From: Patulibacter minatonensis DSM 18081
GTDB lineage: Bacteria; Actinomycetota; Thermoleophilia; Solirubrobacterales; Solirubrobacteraceae
DNA: 63,278 nt
NCBI RefSeq assembly: GCF_000519325.1
Contig: NZ_KI912613.1
Location: 5,303,578-5,366,855 of the forward strand
Direction of reading: 5' to 3'
Shown piece by piece: positions 1-7,802 of the stretch. The notes below the pieces were generated by a model. The model saw only the letters and a list, made by a program, of their open reading frames with translations, made no database searches and was not told the DNA's origin. Every line of letters starts with the position of its first letter. Positions within the stretch are counted from its first letter, which is position 1. Position numbers and translations under genes: made by a program.

Positions 1-150
1 CCCGACCCCCGCTACGACCGCGGCCCCGATCCGCGGTACGACCGCGACGCGCCCGACCCCCGCTACGACCGGGGGCGTGACCCGCGGTACGACCGCGGCG
101 CACCCGATCCCCGGTACGACCGCGGCACGCCCGACCCGCGCTACGACCGC
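1..150 (+). repeat. Six tandem DPRYDR-coding repeats
   Basis: Copies start near 1, 25, 52, 79, 103 and 130, with 24-27 nt per unit. Each encodes (P)DPRYDR followed by one or two variable residues. Third-position differences between copies suggest selection on the peptide and not a recent slippage expansion. The array is open on the left edge. Confidence 0.85.
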
Positions 151-477
151 GAGGACCCGCCGCCGCGGCCGTCGTGGCCGGGCCCCGACGACCGGACGCG
201 CCGCGTCCCGGACCCGCGCGATCCCGGGCCCGACTCGCGTCCGCCGTCGCGGTCCTGGGCGTACGACGACGAGGAGCTGCCGCCCCCGCCGCCGGCGGTA
301 CCCCCGTCCCGGCGCCGCCCGACGCCGCCCCGGCCCGCGGAGCCCGACGCGTCCTCCGGGCGACGCCCGGAGGACGCCCCCGCCGAGGAGCCCACCCGGC
401 TCCGGCCGCCGGAGGTCCCGGCACCCGGGTCCGGGAGTCGCTTCGGGCGCCGCCGCCGGCGCCGGGACGACCGCTGA
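1..477 (+). CDS. C-terminal part of a disordered repeat protein (truncated at window edge)
   Basis: An open frame runs from base 1 to a TGA at 475-477; its start lies outside the window. The visible 158 residues begin with six tandem copies of the heptad-like unit DPRYDR (mostly PDPRYDRG) and continue as Pro/Arg/Asp-rich sequence. The protein ends in a strongly basic tail (GRRRRRRDDR). No folded domain or membrane segment is visible, so this looks like an intrinsically disordered C-terminal tail. The synonymous codons vary between copies (gat/gac, cgc/cgg, ccc/ccg) while the amino acids stay fixed, which supports real coding. A hairpin follows the stop directly. Function unknown; such charged tails occur on membrane or cell-division proteins of actinobacteria, but that is only analogy. 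Confidence 0.7.
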   Translation, partial: PDPRYDRGPDPRYDRDAPDPRYDRGRDPRYDRGAPDPRYDRGTPDPRYDREDPPPRPSWPGPDDRTRRVPDPRDPGPDSRPPSRSWAYDDEELPPPPPAVPPSRRRPTPPRPAEPDASSGRRPEDAPAEEPTRLRPPEVPAPGSGSRFGRRRRRRDDR

Positions 478-497
478 GCGACGGCGGCGCCCGTCGC
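478..497. terminator. Hairpin terminator candidate
   Basis: GCGACGG (478-484) pairs perfectly with CCGTCGC (491-497) across a 6-nt loop. It begins one base after the stop of the repeat protein. There is no T-tract, as is usual in such GC-rich genomes. Confidence 0.45.
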
Positions 498-539
498 CGG
501 CGTGGCGCCCGGCCGCGCGACCGGGCCCGCCCCCCGCGG

Positions 540-836
540 CTACGGGTTCTTGTCGACGCCGCGCTCGGCGTCCTGCTTCGCGTCGCCGATCGACCCGTCC
601 GCGGGCGGCAGGCTCGTCGGGCGCAGGGTGTCGGGCGCGGGGCCCGGGGCGTCCTGCCAGGCGCCGAAGCCGCCGATGATCATCCCGAAGGTCGCCAGGA
701 AGAGCAGCACGAGCCCGGTCGCGAGCAGGGACCGCAGCCGGGTCAGGTGGCCGAGGATCGCGAGCACGACGGCGATCGCCATGAGGACGACCACGGTCTG
801 CGCGGAGATCGAGACCGCGAGCGGGAGCGAGGACAC
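540..836 (-). CDS. Small two-helix membrane protein
   Basis: A 98-residue protein starting at GTG 836. Two hydrophobic helices lie at about residues 5-30 (AVSISAQTVVVLMAIAVVLA) and 37-60, followed by a soluble Pro/Asp-rich tail ending in GVDKNP. No family recognised. The frame stays open upstream to 1073, but that part is Arg/Pro-rich and has no obvious coding character, so I chose the GTG just before the first helix. No clear Shine-Dalgarno sequence is seen. It converges on the repeat protein and is divergent from the MoxR gene. Confidence 0.5.
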   Translation of the reverse strand: MSSLPLAVSISAQTVVVLMAIAVVLAILGHLTRLRSLLATGLVLLFLATFGMIIGGFGAWQDAPGPAPDTLRPTSLPPADGSIGDAKQDAERGVDKNP

Positions 837-944
837 GATCCGAGGATCCCACAGGCCCGGCCCGGTGTGCGGCGGACCGCTCCGACCGGCGGGCTCGAAC
901 CGGCGACGGGCCGGAACGGCACGGGCCCCCGGGCGACCGGGTCC

Positions 945-950
945 TATGAT
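945..950 (+). promoter_or_regulatory. -10 element (TATGAT) of the moxR gene
   Basis: TATGAT ends 10 nt before GTG 961, which would put the transcription start within a few bases of the start codon. This argues for GTG 961 over the in-frame ATGs at 946 and 949, which lie inside the -10 element. No good -35 is visible. Confidence 0.45.
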
Positions 951-960
951 GCGGAGGACC

Positions 961-1854
961 GTGTCCGCCGTTCCCTCGACCGTCGACGAGCTCGCCACCG
1001 CACTGCGCGGCGTCGGGTACCTGCCGGGAGCCCGCACCGCGCTGGTCTCCCACCTGGCGGTCCAACTCGACAAGCCGGTCCTCGTCGAGGGGCCCGCCGG
1101 CGTCGGGAAGACCGAGCTCGCGAAGGCCCTGGCCGAGGTCCTCGGCCGCGATCTCGTGCGCCTGCAGTGCTACGAGGGGCTCGACGAGGCCAAGGCCCTC
1201 TACGAGTGGAACTACCGCAAGCAGCTGCTGGCGATCCAGGCGCGCACCGCGGCCGGTGACGGTGCGGCGACGCTCGACGACGACGTCTTCGGCCACGAAT
1301 TCCTGCTCGAGCGGCCGCTGATGCGCGCGATCGCCAGCCCGACGCCGGTGGTCCTGCTGATCGACGAGATCGACAAGACCGACCAGGAGTTCGAGGCGAT
1401 GCTGCTCGAGCTCCTGTCGGACTTCCAGATCACGATCCCCGAGCTCGGCCGGATCGAGGCCACGTCGCAGCCGATCGTGCTGCTGACGTCGAACAACTCG
1501 CGCGAGCTGACCGAGGCGCTGAAGCGCCGCTGCCTCTACCTCTGGCTCGACTACCCCGAACTGGAGCACGAGCTCGAGATCGTCCGCGGCCGCGTGCCCG
1601 GGCTCTCGGCGTCGTTCTCGCGCCGGCTCGTCGAGGTCATCGCGGACGTCCGCGCGCTCGACCTGAAGAAGCCGCCGTCGATCGCGGAGTCCATCGACTG
1701 GGCCCGCGCGCTCCTCCTGCTGGGGGCCGACGACATCGACCAGGACGTCTTCCGCGACACGCTCTCGGTGATCGTCAAGCACCGGACCGACCTCGACCTC
1801 GTGGCCGAGCGCATCGGCCTGCGCCTGCCCGAGTCCGGCGCGACCGCCGGCTGA
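961..1854 (+). CDS. MoxR-family AAA+ ATPase
   Basis: A 297-residue AAA+ chaperone-type ATPase. Walker A is GPAGVGKT at residues 44-51, Walker B is VVLLIDEIDK near 131, and the sensor-1 region IVLLTSNNSREL follows. MoxR ATPases work with VWA-domain partners to remodel or activate protein complexes. The classic examples insert metal cofactors or mature oxidoreductases such as CO dehydrogenase (CoxD). The next gene downstream encodes just such a VWA (CoxE-like) partner, so the two probably act together. No oxidoreductase is present in the window, so the client is unknown. The GTG start is supported by GGAGG at 953-957 (short 3-nt spacing) and by the TATGAT box. Confidence 0.92.
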   Translation: MSAVPSTVDELATALRGVGYLPGARTALVSHLAVQLDKPVLVEGPAGVGKTELAKALAEVLGRDLVRLQCYEGLDEAKALYEWNYRKQLLAIQARTAAGDGAATLDDDVFGHEFLLERPLMRAIASPTPVVLLIDEIDKTDQEFEAMLLELLSDFQITIPELGRIEATSQPIVLLTSNNSRELTEALKRRCLYLWLDYPELEHELEIVRGRVPGLSASFSRRLVEVIADVRALDLKKPPSIAESIDWARALLLLGADDIDQDVFRDTLSVIVKHRTDLDLVAERIGLRLPESGATAG

Positions 1855-2029
1855 CCGCCGGACCCGCGCCGGCAGCGCCGATCCTCCCACCGCCGACCCT
1901 CCGGGCTCCCCGATCTCCCCACCGTCCTCCCGACCCCAGAAGGCCCTGAGCCCGCGGCAGCTGCGGCGCGCGGCGATCCACGCCGACGTCGAGGGGCCGG
2001 TCCCCGGCGGTCTGGCCGGCCAGCTCGTC

Positions 2030-3451
2030 GTGTTCACGGAGGAGCTCCGCGGGGAGGGCATGGCCGTCGGCACCAGCGAGCTGCTCGACGCGACCGTCGC
2101 GCTCGGGGCGATCGGGTGGTCGGCCCGCGAGGACTTCAAGGAGACGCTCGCCGCGACGCTGGCGAAGTCGCCGGAGGACCGCCACGTCTTCGACCTCGTC
2201 TTCGACCGGTTCTTCTTCCGCGCGGCCGAGCTCGAGGCCGTCCGGCACGCCGCCGCCGGGCACGACCCCGAGTCCGACCGCGAGGCGGACGAGGTCTCGG
2301 GCGACGGCGAGGGCGTCGACGGGGAGGGCGAGGGCGAAGGGGACTCCGGGCCGCCCGACCTGGACGCCGTCCGCGAGGCGATCGCGCGCGCGATCGCCGA
2401 CGGCGCCAGCGGCCAGATGGGCGACCTCGCGTCGCTGGCGATCGGCAGCGTCGGCGGCCGCGTCAACGACACCGGCGTGGTCGGCGTCGACGTCCAGCGG
2501 ATCCGGCGCGCGCTGGACCTGAAGCCCGAGGCCGACCCCGAGGCCCCCGAGGGCGACCCGCGGCGTGACGGCCTGCCGCGCGAGGGCATCCGCGAGTTCG
2601 AGCAGGCGCTCCGGCGCGAGCTCGAGCGCCGCAGGATCGAGCGGCTCGGCGAGCTGCCTCCCGCACGGGCCCTGAACCAGATGGACCGCGCCCTGCCCAC
2701 GGGCGCCGGGCAGAGCCTCGCCGACATCCACCGGGTCGTCCGCCAGCTCAAGCGCCGCCTGAACACCCAGGGGCACGAGCTCCGCGGCCAGCGCCGACGG
2801 ACCCAGGTCGACCTGCGCGCCACGATGCGCGCGTCGCTGCAGACCGGCGGCGTCCCCGTCGTCGTCAAGGAGCGCGCGATCCGCCCGCGCCGGCCCGAGA
2901 TCTTCGTGCTCTGCGACGTCTCCACGTCGGTGACGAGCGCCTCGCTGTTCTTCCTCTCCGTGCTCCACGCGCTGCACGACGCGTTCCGGAAGATGCGCTC
3001 GTTCGTGTTCGTGGAGCGGATCTCCGAGGTCACCGAGCTGTTCGAGCGCGAGCGCGACTTCGCGAAGGTGTCGCTCGCCATCGGCCGCGACGCCGGGGTC
3101 GCCGACGTCACGGGCTACACCGACTACGGGCGGGTCTGGCGCGAGTTCCTCGAGCAGACCGAGGACGACCTGAACCCCCGCTCGACGGTCATCGTGCTGG
3201 GCGACGCCCGCACCAACGGCCGCGATCCGGCGGAGGCCGCGTTCGCGCAGATCGCCGAGCGCGCCGGGCGCGCGTTCTGGCTGAACCCGGAGCCCGCGCT
3301 CTACTGGGACTACGGCGACTCGGTGATCAGCCGCTACCGCCCGTACTGCCAGGTCCACGAGTGCTGGACCGCGGACCAGCTCGAGGAGTTCGTCACCGCG
3401 CTCACCTCGAGCGTCGTCACCGCGCCCGCCCCCGGCCGGCCGCCCCGGTAG
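2030..3451 (+). CDS. CoxE-like VWA-domain protein
   Basis: A 473-residue partner of the preceding MoxR ATPase. The middle part is very acidic (EGEGEGDSGPPD near 100). The C-terminal half carries a von Willebrand A fold with a MIDAS metal site, DVSTS at about residues 296-300. It ends in GRPPR. The first usable start is GTG 2030, but the frame remains open and looks coding for roughly 30 codons further upstream (ALSPRQLRRAAIHADVEGP...) without any ATG, GTG or TTG. The true N-terminus may therefore use a non-canonical codon such as CTG (1946 or 2012), or a start may have been lost by a sequence error. The 175-bp gap after moxR is consistent with co-transcription. Confidence 0.85.
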   Translation: MFTEELRGEGMAVGTSELLDATVALGAIGWSAREDFKETLAATLAKSPEDRHVFDLVFDRFFFRAAELEAVRHAAAGHDPESDREADEVSGDGEGVDGEGEGEGDSGPPDLDAVREAIARAIADGASGQMGDLASLAIGSVGGRVNDTGVVGVDVQRIRRALDLKPEADPEAPEGDPRRDGLPREGIREFEQALRRELERRRIERLGELPPARALNQMDRALPTGAGQSLADIHRVVRQLKRRLNTQGHELRGQRRRTQVDLRATMRASLQTGGVPVVVKERAIRPRRPEIFVLCDVSTSVTSASLFFLSVLHALHDAFRKMRSFVFVERISEVTELFERERDFAKVSLAIGRDAGVADVTGYTDYGRVWREFLEQTEDDLNPRSTVIVLGDARTNGRDPAEAAFAQIAERAGRAFWLNPEPALYWDYGDSVISRYRPYCQVHECWTADQLEEFVTALTSSVVTAPAPGRPPR

Positions 3452-3454
3452 GTC

Positions 3455-3474
3455 CGCCGCCGCTCCCGGCGGCG
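3455..3474. terminator. Hairpin terminator candidate
   Basis: CGCCGCCG (3455-3462) pairs perfectly with CGGCGGCG (3467-3474) around CTCC. It starts 4 nt after the VWA gene stop and sits between two convergent genes. Confidence 0.55.
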
Positions 3475-3502
3475 CAGGCCCGGTCCGACGGTCGGGCCCG
3501 GG

Positions 3503-5101
3503 TCAGGGGACCTTGATCCCCGGGAGCCCGACGACCGGCGGGACGGCGACGGTCAGCCCCGACGGGCCGCCGAGCGTCACGGTGCCCGAGCCCTGTCCGG
3601 GGATCGGCACGGCGAGCGTCACGCCGTCGGAGCCCACGGTCACCGTGGGGAGCGCCGGGAGCACGGGTGACGAGGTCGTCGGCGTGGGGGCCGGGCCGGG
3701 ATCCGCGGCCGCCGTCGGGGTGGGCTCCTCGGCGGGCGACGCGACGGTCGGCTCCGTCGGCTCCGTCGTGCCGGGGGCGGGCGACTCGGTCGTGGTGGTC
3801 GGCGCGCTCGGCGTCGCCTCGTCCGTGTCGGTCGTCGTCGGGGGCGTGGGGTCCGTCGTCGCGGTGGGTGCCGGATCGTCCGCGGGTGCCGCGGCGACCG
3901 AGGTCGGACCGGCCGGATCCGTGACGGCGCGGAGCCCGGTGCCGCCGGCCCGCAGCGCCCGCCCGGCGTCGCGGCCCGTCGACCGGAGCGCGCGGCGCGT
4001 CGTCCGCACCGTGGCCCGGCGCTCGGCCGGCGTCGCCGCCGGCGGCGCGGACGCGACCGGCGGGGCGGTGGTCGTCGGCGCGGCCGACGCCTTCCGGTCG
4101 CCGCCGCCGGGCAGCACCGCGGCCGCGGTCGCGACCGCCGCGACGGACGCCACCGCGCCGGTGATGATGCCCGCCTGCGTGCCGATCCCCGCGAGGAGGC
4201 CGCCGAACCCGGACCCTCCCCCGGTCGCGACGGTCGCCGTGCCGCCGACGGACGCCGCCGCGCCGGCGCCGACGACCGACGCCCCGCCGACCGCGGCCGT
4301 CCCTCCCAGCACCGCCGGGACCTGGGTGGCGCTCAGGCCGACCGCGGCCCACGGGAGCACGATCGGCGGGACCGCCGCGCCGATCCCGCGGAGCGCCAGG
4401 ACGCGGGCCCGGCAGCCCGAGCACTCCCGGAGGTGGTCGCGGGCCAGCACGTGGCGCGGACCGCCCTGCTCGAGGACGCCGAGCGCGTAGGCCGTGATCA
4501 GCGACCGCTGGGACGCGCACCACTCGTCGCCGCTGACCTCCTCGACGACCGACCGGACGACCTTCGACGCCCGGTCCATGACCTTCTGCATCCGCGAGGC
4601 GCGGATGCCGAGCTCGTCAGCGGCCTCGTCCCGCGAGTAGCCGTGCAGGTAGCAGAGGACCGCGGCGCGGCGCTCGCGCTCGCCGAGGCGCGCGCGCATG
4701 CCCTCGGCCAGCTCGCGGAGCCGGCGCTCGTCGTCGAGGCGGTCCTCGATGTCGCGGTGCGGCGCGGCGAGCGTCGCGGGATCGACGTCCTCGCGGCGGT
4801 CGCCCCGGCGGCCGCGGTGCTCGTCGACGACCCGGAAGAACGTCGCCTGCGTCAGGAAGCCCGCGGGGTTCTCGACCTCGTCGCCCGACGCGAGCTTCGC
4901 GTACAGGGCCTGCCACGCCAGGTTGTAGGCCGGATCGATGTCCGCGGGGTCGACCCGGGCCCCCAGCCGGCTGAGCTTGCGCTCCACGGCGGAGCACGTC
5001 GCCGCGCGGAGGCGCTCGTAGTCGCGCTCGAGGACCTTGCGGGCCCGGCGCTCCACCCCGTGGGCCCGCTCCCGCGGACGCGGGAGCTCCGGGGCGCTCA
5101 T
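3503..5101 (-). CDS. Membrane-tethered sigma-70-family factor with zinc-finger motif and Thr/Pro-rich tail
   Basis: A 532-residue multi-part protein. Residues about 27-95 resemble sigma region 2 (AWQALYAKLASGDEVENPAG, FFRVVDEHR). Residues about 138-188 form a region-4 helix-turn-helix (CYLHGYSRDEAADELGIRAS). H223-x3-C227-x2-C230 matches the zinc-binding HxxxCxxC of anti-sigma (ZAS) domains. An Ala/Gly-rich hydrophobic stretch with a likely membrane helix at about 306-330 follows, then some 135 residues rich in Thr, Pro and Ala, and a Gly/Val-rich end. Normally the ZAS and membrane parts are on a separate anti-sigma factor; here they are fused to the sigma factor, so release by proteolysis or a conformational switch would be needed. 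No separate anti-sigma gene is adjacent. The start at ATG 5101 is a choice; ATG 5191 is also in frame. Confidence 0.75.
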   Translation of the reverse strand: MSAPELPRPRERAHGVERRARKVLERDYERLRAATCSAVERKLSRLGARVDPADIDPAYNLAWQALYAKLASGDEVENPAGFLTQATFFRVVDEHRGRRGDRREDVDPATLAAPHRDIEDRLDDERRLRELAEGMRARLGERERRAAVLCYLHGYSRDEAADELGIRASRMQKVMDRASKVVRSVVEEVSGDEWCASQRSLITAYALGVLEQGGPRHVLARDHLRECSGCRARVLALRGIGAAVPPIVLPWAAVGLSATQVPAVLGGTAAVGGASVVGAGAAASVGGTATVATGGGSGFGGLLAGIGTQAGIITGAVASVAAVATAAAVLPGGGDRKASAAPTTTAPPVASAPPAATPAERRATVRTTRRALRSTGRDAGRALRAGGTGLRAVTDPAGPTSVAAAPADDPAPTATTDPTPPTTTDTDEATPSAPTTTTESPAPGTTEPTEPTVASPAEEPTPTAAADPGPAPTPTTSSPVLPALPTVTVGSDGVTLAVPIPGQGSGTVTLGGPSGLTVAVPPVVGLPGIKVP

Positions 5102-5277
5102 GGACGGAGGCCGGGCGGGCCGGCTGATCGACGGACGGACATCGGGATCGGGCGTCCCCGTGGACAGGGCCCGCGGAACGGTCCCGTTCATGATGCCCGA
5201 TCCGCGGGCCGCCGTCGCTTCTTCCGTCGCGGCGGCACGGCCCCGTCCCTCGCCCGCGGCGGCGGAACGACGCCCGG

Positions 5278-5283
5278 TAGAGT
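5278..5283 (+). promoter_or_regulatory. -10 element (TAGAGT) of the thioesterase gene
   Basis: TAGAGT ends 7 nt before ATG 5291, predicting a leaderless or nearly leaderless transcript. There is no Shine-Dalgarno sequence in the short interval. Confidence 0.45.
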
Positions 5284-5290
5284 CCGTAGC

Positions 5291-5812
5291 ATGAACGAAC
5301 CCGCCAAGCCGCCGGCTGCTCCCGGGACCCGTCGGAAGACGATCACCTGGGAGGACCCGCTGCTGACCGCCCGCGCCGGCGCCGACCTGCCCGGGCTCGA
5401 GTTCCTCGGTCGCGTGGCCGCCGGCGAGATCCCGCCGCCACCCATCGCCCGCCTGATGGGCTTCGATCTCGGCGAACTCGCCGAGGGCGTCGCCGAGTTC
5501 GTGGGGACGCCCGACGAGTCCGTCTACAACCCGATCGGGATGGTCCACGGCGGCTACGTCTGCACCATGCTCGACTCCGCCCTGGGTTGCGCGGTCCACA
5601 CGACCCTGCCCGCGGGCGTCGCGTACACCTCGATCGAGATCAAGGTGAACTACCTGCGCCCGGCCCACGCAGACGTCGGCGAGCTCCGCGTGCGCGGCCG
5701 GGTCACGAAGGCGGGCCGGCGCGTCGCCTTCGCCGAGGGCGACGTCCGCGACGCCGCGGGACGCGTCTTGGCCACCGCCCAGAGCTCGCTGCTGATCATC
5801 GCCCCCGCGTAG
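5291..5812 (+). CDS. PaaI-family hot-dog thioesterase
   Basis: A 173-residue hot-dog-fold acyl-CoA thioesterase. The family signature NPIGMVHGGYVCTMLDSALG lies near residues 79-98, with the conserved HGG turn and the helix that follows. The strand IEIKVNYLRPA and the ending TAQSSLLII are also typical. These enzymes hydrolyse acyl- or aryl-acyl-CoA in the cytoplasm; the substrate cannot be read from the sequence. It lies 45 bp before the ABC ATPase gene, which has its own -10 box, so co-transcription is possible but not required. Confidence 0.88.
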   Translation: MNEPAKPPAAPGTRRKTITWEDPLLTARAGADLPGLEFLGRVAAGEIPPPPIARLMGFDLGELAEGVAEFVGTPDESVYNPIGMVHGGYVCTMLDSALGCAVHTTLPAGVAYTSIEIKVNYLRPAHADVGELRVRGRVTKAGRRVAFAEGDVRDAAGRVLATAQSSLLIIAPA

Positions 5813-5842
5813 CCGCGCCGGCGGCGCCCCCGGGACGGCCGG

Positions 5843-5848
5843 TACCCT
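5843..5848 (+). promoter_or_regulatory. -10 element (TACCCT) of the ABC importer ATPase/permease genes
   Basis: TACCCT ends 9 nt before GTG 5858, consistent with near-leaderless transcription. No riboswitch fits in the interval, so ATPase and permease seem outside the TPP control seen at 7803. Confidence 0.4.
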
Positions 5849-5857
5849 GGGCCGCCG

Positions 5858-6625
5858 GTGAGCTCCGACGACCTCCCGGCCTCCGGGGCCGCCCCGCTGG
5901 TCGCCCGTAGCGTGTCGCGCAGTCTCGGCGCGCTGCCCGTCCTGGACGGGATCGACCTCGAGATCGGCCCGGGCGAGGTCGTCGCGCTCGTCGGGCCGTC
6001 CGGCTGCGGGAAGTCGACGCTGCTCGAGCTCGTCTGCGGGCTCCAGCCCGCGGACGCCGGGACGGTGACGGCCCGGCCCGCGGCGCTGATGCCCCAGCGG
6101 GACCTGCTGCTCCCCTGGCTCGACGCACGGGACAACGTCGCGCTGCCGCTCCGGATCGCGGGCACCGGCCGCAAGGAGGCCCGCGGGCGCGCCCAGGAGC
6201 TCCTGGACCACGTCGACCTGGGGCGCTTCGCCCGCAGCCGCCCGGACCAGCTCTCCGGGGGCATGCGCCAGCGGGTCGCCTTCCTGCGCGCCCTGGCGAC
6301 CGACCGCGAGCTGCTGTGCCTCGACGAGCCCTTCGGCGCCCTCGACGCCATCACCCGCGAGGAGCTCCGCGCGTGGCTCGCGCGACTCCTGGACGAGCGA
6401 CCGCGCGGCGTGCTGCTCGTGACGCACGACGTCGAGGAGGCCGTCCTGCTCGGCGACCGGGTCGTCGTCCTGTCGCCCCGCCCTGCGCGCGTGACCGGGA
6501 CGTTCGCGGTCGAGGGCGCGCGCTCCGGGCGCGACGTCGCCGACCCGTCGGTGCTGGCGGCCCGGACCGCGGTGCGCGACGCGCTCCACGACGCGATCGC
6601 CGCCGGGCGCGGGGGCATCCCGTGA
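5858..6625 (+). CDS. ABC transporter ATPase, nitrate/sulfonate/thiamine-precursor type
   Basis: A 255-residue nucleotide-binding subunit of the SsuB/TauB/ThiZ group. Walker A is GPSGCGKST (about residues 48-56), the Q-loop is in MPQRDLLLPWLDARDN, the signature is LSGGMRQRVAFLRAL, and Walker B is LLCLDEPFGALDAITRE. The H-loop follows in VTHDVEEA. It powers import by the permease encoded next, whose GTG start overlaps its stop (6622-6625). The nearest binding protein (7939-9033) is of the thiamine-pyrimidine class, so the likely cargo is a thiamine precursor. By homology alone, taurine, sulfonate and nitrate systems cannot be excluded. Confidence 0.93.
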   Translation: MSSDDLPASGAAPLVARSVSRSLGALPVLDGIDLEIGPGEVVALVGPSGCGKSTLLELVCGLQPADAGTVTARPAALMPQRDLLLPWLDARDNVALPLRIAGTGRKEARGRAQELLDHVDLGRFARSRPDQLSGGMRQRVAFLRALATDRELLCLDEPFGALDAITREELRAWLARLLDERPRGVLLVTHDVEEAVLLGDRVVVLSPRPARVTGTFAVEGARSGRDVADPSVLAARTAVRDALHDAIAAGRGGIP

Positions 6626-7434
6626 GCCCCGCGCCCCGCGCGTCGCGGCCGTCCGGCGACCGGCGCCCCCTGCCCCGCGGCGTCCGCGTCCTGCTGGGCG
6701 TGCTCGGCCCGCTGCTGCTCCTCGGCGGCTGGCAGGCGTACGTCCGCCTCGCCGACGTCGACGAGATCCTGCTGCCGGCGCCCACCACCGTGCTCACGGC
6801 GCTGCACGACGACCGCCACCTCCTGTGGCACGCGTTCCAGCGCACCGCGCAGGAGATCCTCCTCGGCCTGGCCATCGCGCTGGTGGTCGGAGCGCTCCTG
6901 GCGATGACGATGCACCTCTCGCGCGTCGTCCGGGCGCTGCTCGGCCCGCTGGTGATCGGCACCCAGGCGATCCCGCTCCCGGTCCTCGCCCCCGTCCTCG
7001 TGTTCTGGCTCGGCTTCGGGCTGGCGCCGAAGCTCGCGATCGTGGCGATCATCTGCTTCTTCCCGGTCACGATCGCGACGCTCGACGCCCTGGAGCGGGT
7101 CGACCCGGAGCTGCCGCGCCTGCTGCGCACGATGGGGGCCTCGCGGCTCCAGCTCCTGCGCTGGGTGGAGCTCCCGGCGGCCCTGCCGGCGGCGCTCTCG
7201 GGAGCGAAGGTGTCGGTCGCCATCGCCGGGATCGCGGCGATCTTCGCGGAGTACGCGGGCTACGAGCAGGGAGAGGGCGGGCTCGGCGGGGTGATCCAGA
7301 CGGCCCAGCTGAACACCGCGCGGGCGTTCGCGGCGGTGGCGATCCTCGCCGTCTTCGCCGTCGTCACGACCGGGGCGCTGGCGGTCCTGCAGCGCCTCGC
7401 GGCGCCCTGGGCGCACAGCGGGCGGCGCGGCTGA
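6622..7434 (+). CDS. ABC transporter permease, ThiX/SsuC type
   Basis: A 270-residue inner-membrane permease of the BPD_transp_1 family with about six hydrophobic helices. The coupling motif, RTMGASRLQLLRWVELPAALP, contains the EAA-like loop that docks on the ATPase. GTG 6622 overlaps the ATPase stop by 4 nt (GTGA), so translation is coupled. The sequence EYAGYEQGEGGLGGVI near the end is typical of the nitrate/sulfonate/thiamine-precursor permeases. A hairpin just after the stop separates this pair from the riboswitch-controlled binding protein. Confidence 0.92.
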   Translation: MSPAPRASRPSGDRRPLPRGVRVLLGVLGPLLLLGGWQAYVRLADVDEILLPAPTTVLTALHDDRHLLWHAFQRTAQEILLGLAIALVVGALLAMTMHLSRVVRALLGPLVIGTQAIPLPVLAPVLVFWLGFGLAPKLAIVAIICFFPVTIATLDALERVDPELPRLLRTMGASRLQLLRWVELPAALPAALSGAKVSVAIAGIAAIFAEYAGYEQGEGGLGGVIQTAQLNTARAFAAVAILAVFAVVTTGALAVLQRLAAPWAHSGRRG

Positions 7435-7441
7435 GCGGACG

Positions 7442-7459
7442 GGCGTCGGGTGCGACGCC
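7442..7459. terminator. Hairpin terminator candidate
   Basis: GGCGTCG (7442-7448) pairs with CGACGCC (7453-7459) around GGTG. It begins 8 nt after the permease stop, making a shared transcript with the binding protein less likely. Confidence 0.45.
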
Positions 7460-7483
7460 GCGATGCCGACCGGGCCGCGGGGA

Positions 7484-7645
7484 CTACCGGCCGGTCGCGG
7501 CGACGCCGGCCCGACGGGCCGGGCGCTCCGCGGCAGCGACCTCGACGACGCGGCGCTGACCTGAACGATCGGCGTAGGCGACGGCCCCGAGGAGCGCGAC
7601 GTTGACGGCGACCCAGGCCACGAGCAGGAGCAGGACGATCAGCAT
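7484..7645 (-). CDS. Small single-helix membrane protein
   Basis: A 53-residue protein starting at ATG 7645. Residues 1-24 form one hydrophobic helix (MLIVLLLLVAWVAVNVALLG) and the rest is a basic/Ala-rich soluble tail. No family recognised. It lies on the opposite strand between the permease and the TPP riboswitch. No convincing ribosome-binding site is visible, so the call rests on the helix and codon character. Confidence 0.4.
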   Translation of the reverse strand: MLIVLLLLVAWVAVNVALLGAVAYADRSGQRRVVEVAAAERPARRAGVAATGR

Positions 7646-7784
7646 GGGATCCAGTGTGGTTGCGCCTCGAACCAAAGCCGGTACGAAACCGTATCGAGCT
7701 GGTGTCTCCGTCATCCGTCCACCGGACTTGCGTCGCCGCCCGGGCCCGGCCCGCGGCGTGCGGCGGGGCGGGCGGTCGAGCCGA

Positions 7785-7790
7785 TACCCT
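7785..7790 (+). promoter_or_regulatory. -10 element (TACCCT) upstream of the TPP riboswitch
   Basis: TACCCT sits about 13 nt before the first conserved riboswitch bases, so transcription would start just 5' of the aptamer, as needed. Confidence 0.5.
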
Positions 7791-7802
7791 CGACGCGTCT
7801 GA

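Noticed and set aside
1-150. Possible CRISPR array from the regular 24-27 nt periodicity
   Set aside because: The units are contiguous in-frame codons encoding a conserved peptide, with no unique spacers.
877-925. A tRNA T-arm-like sequence (GGCTCGAACC) on the minus strand
   Set aside because: Only four of five T-stem pairs form, and no acceptor stem, anticodon arm or D-loop consensus can be placed at the right distances.
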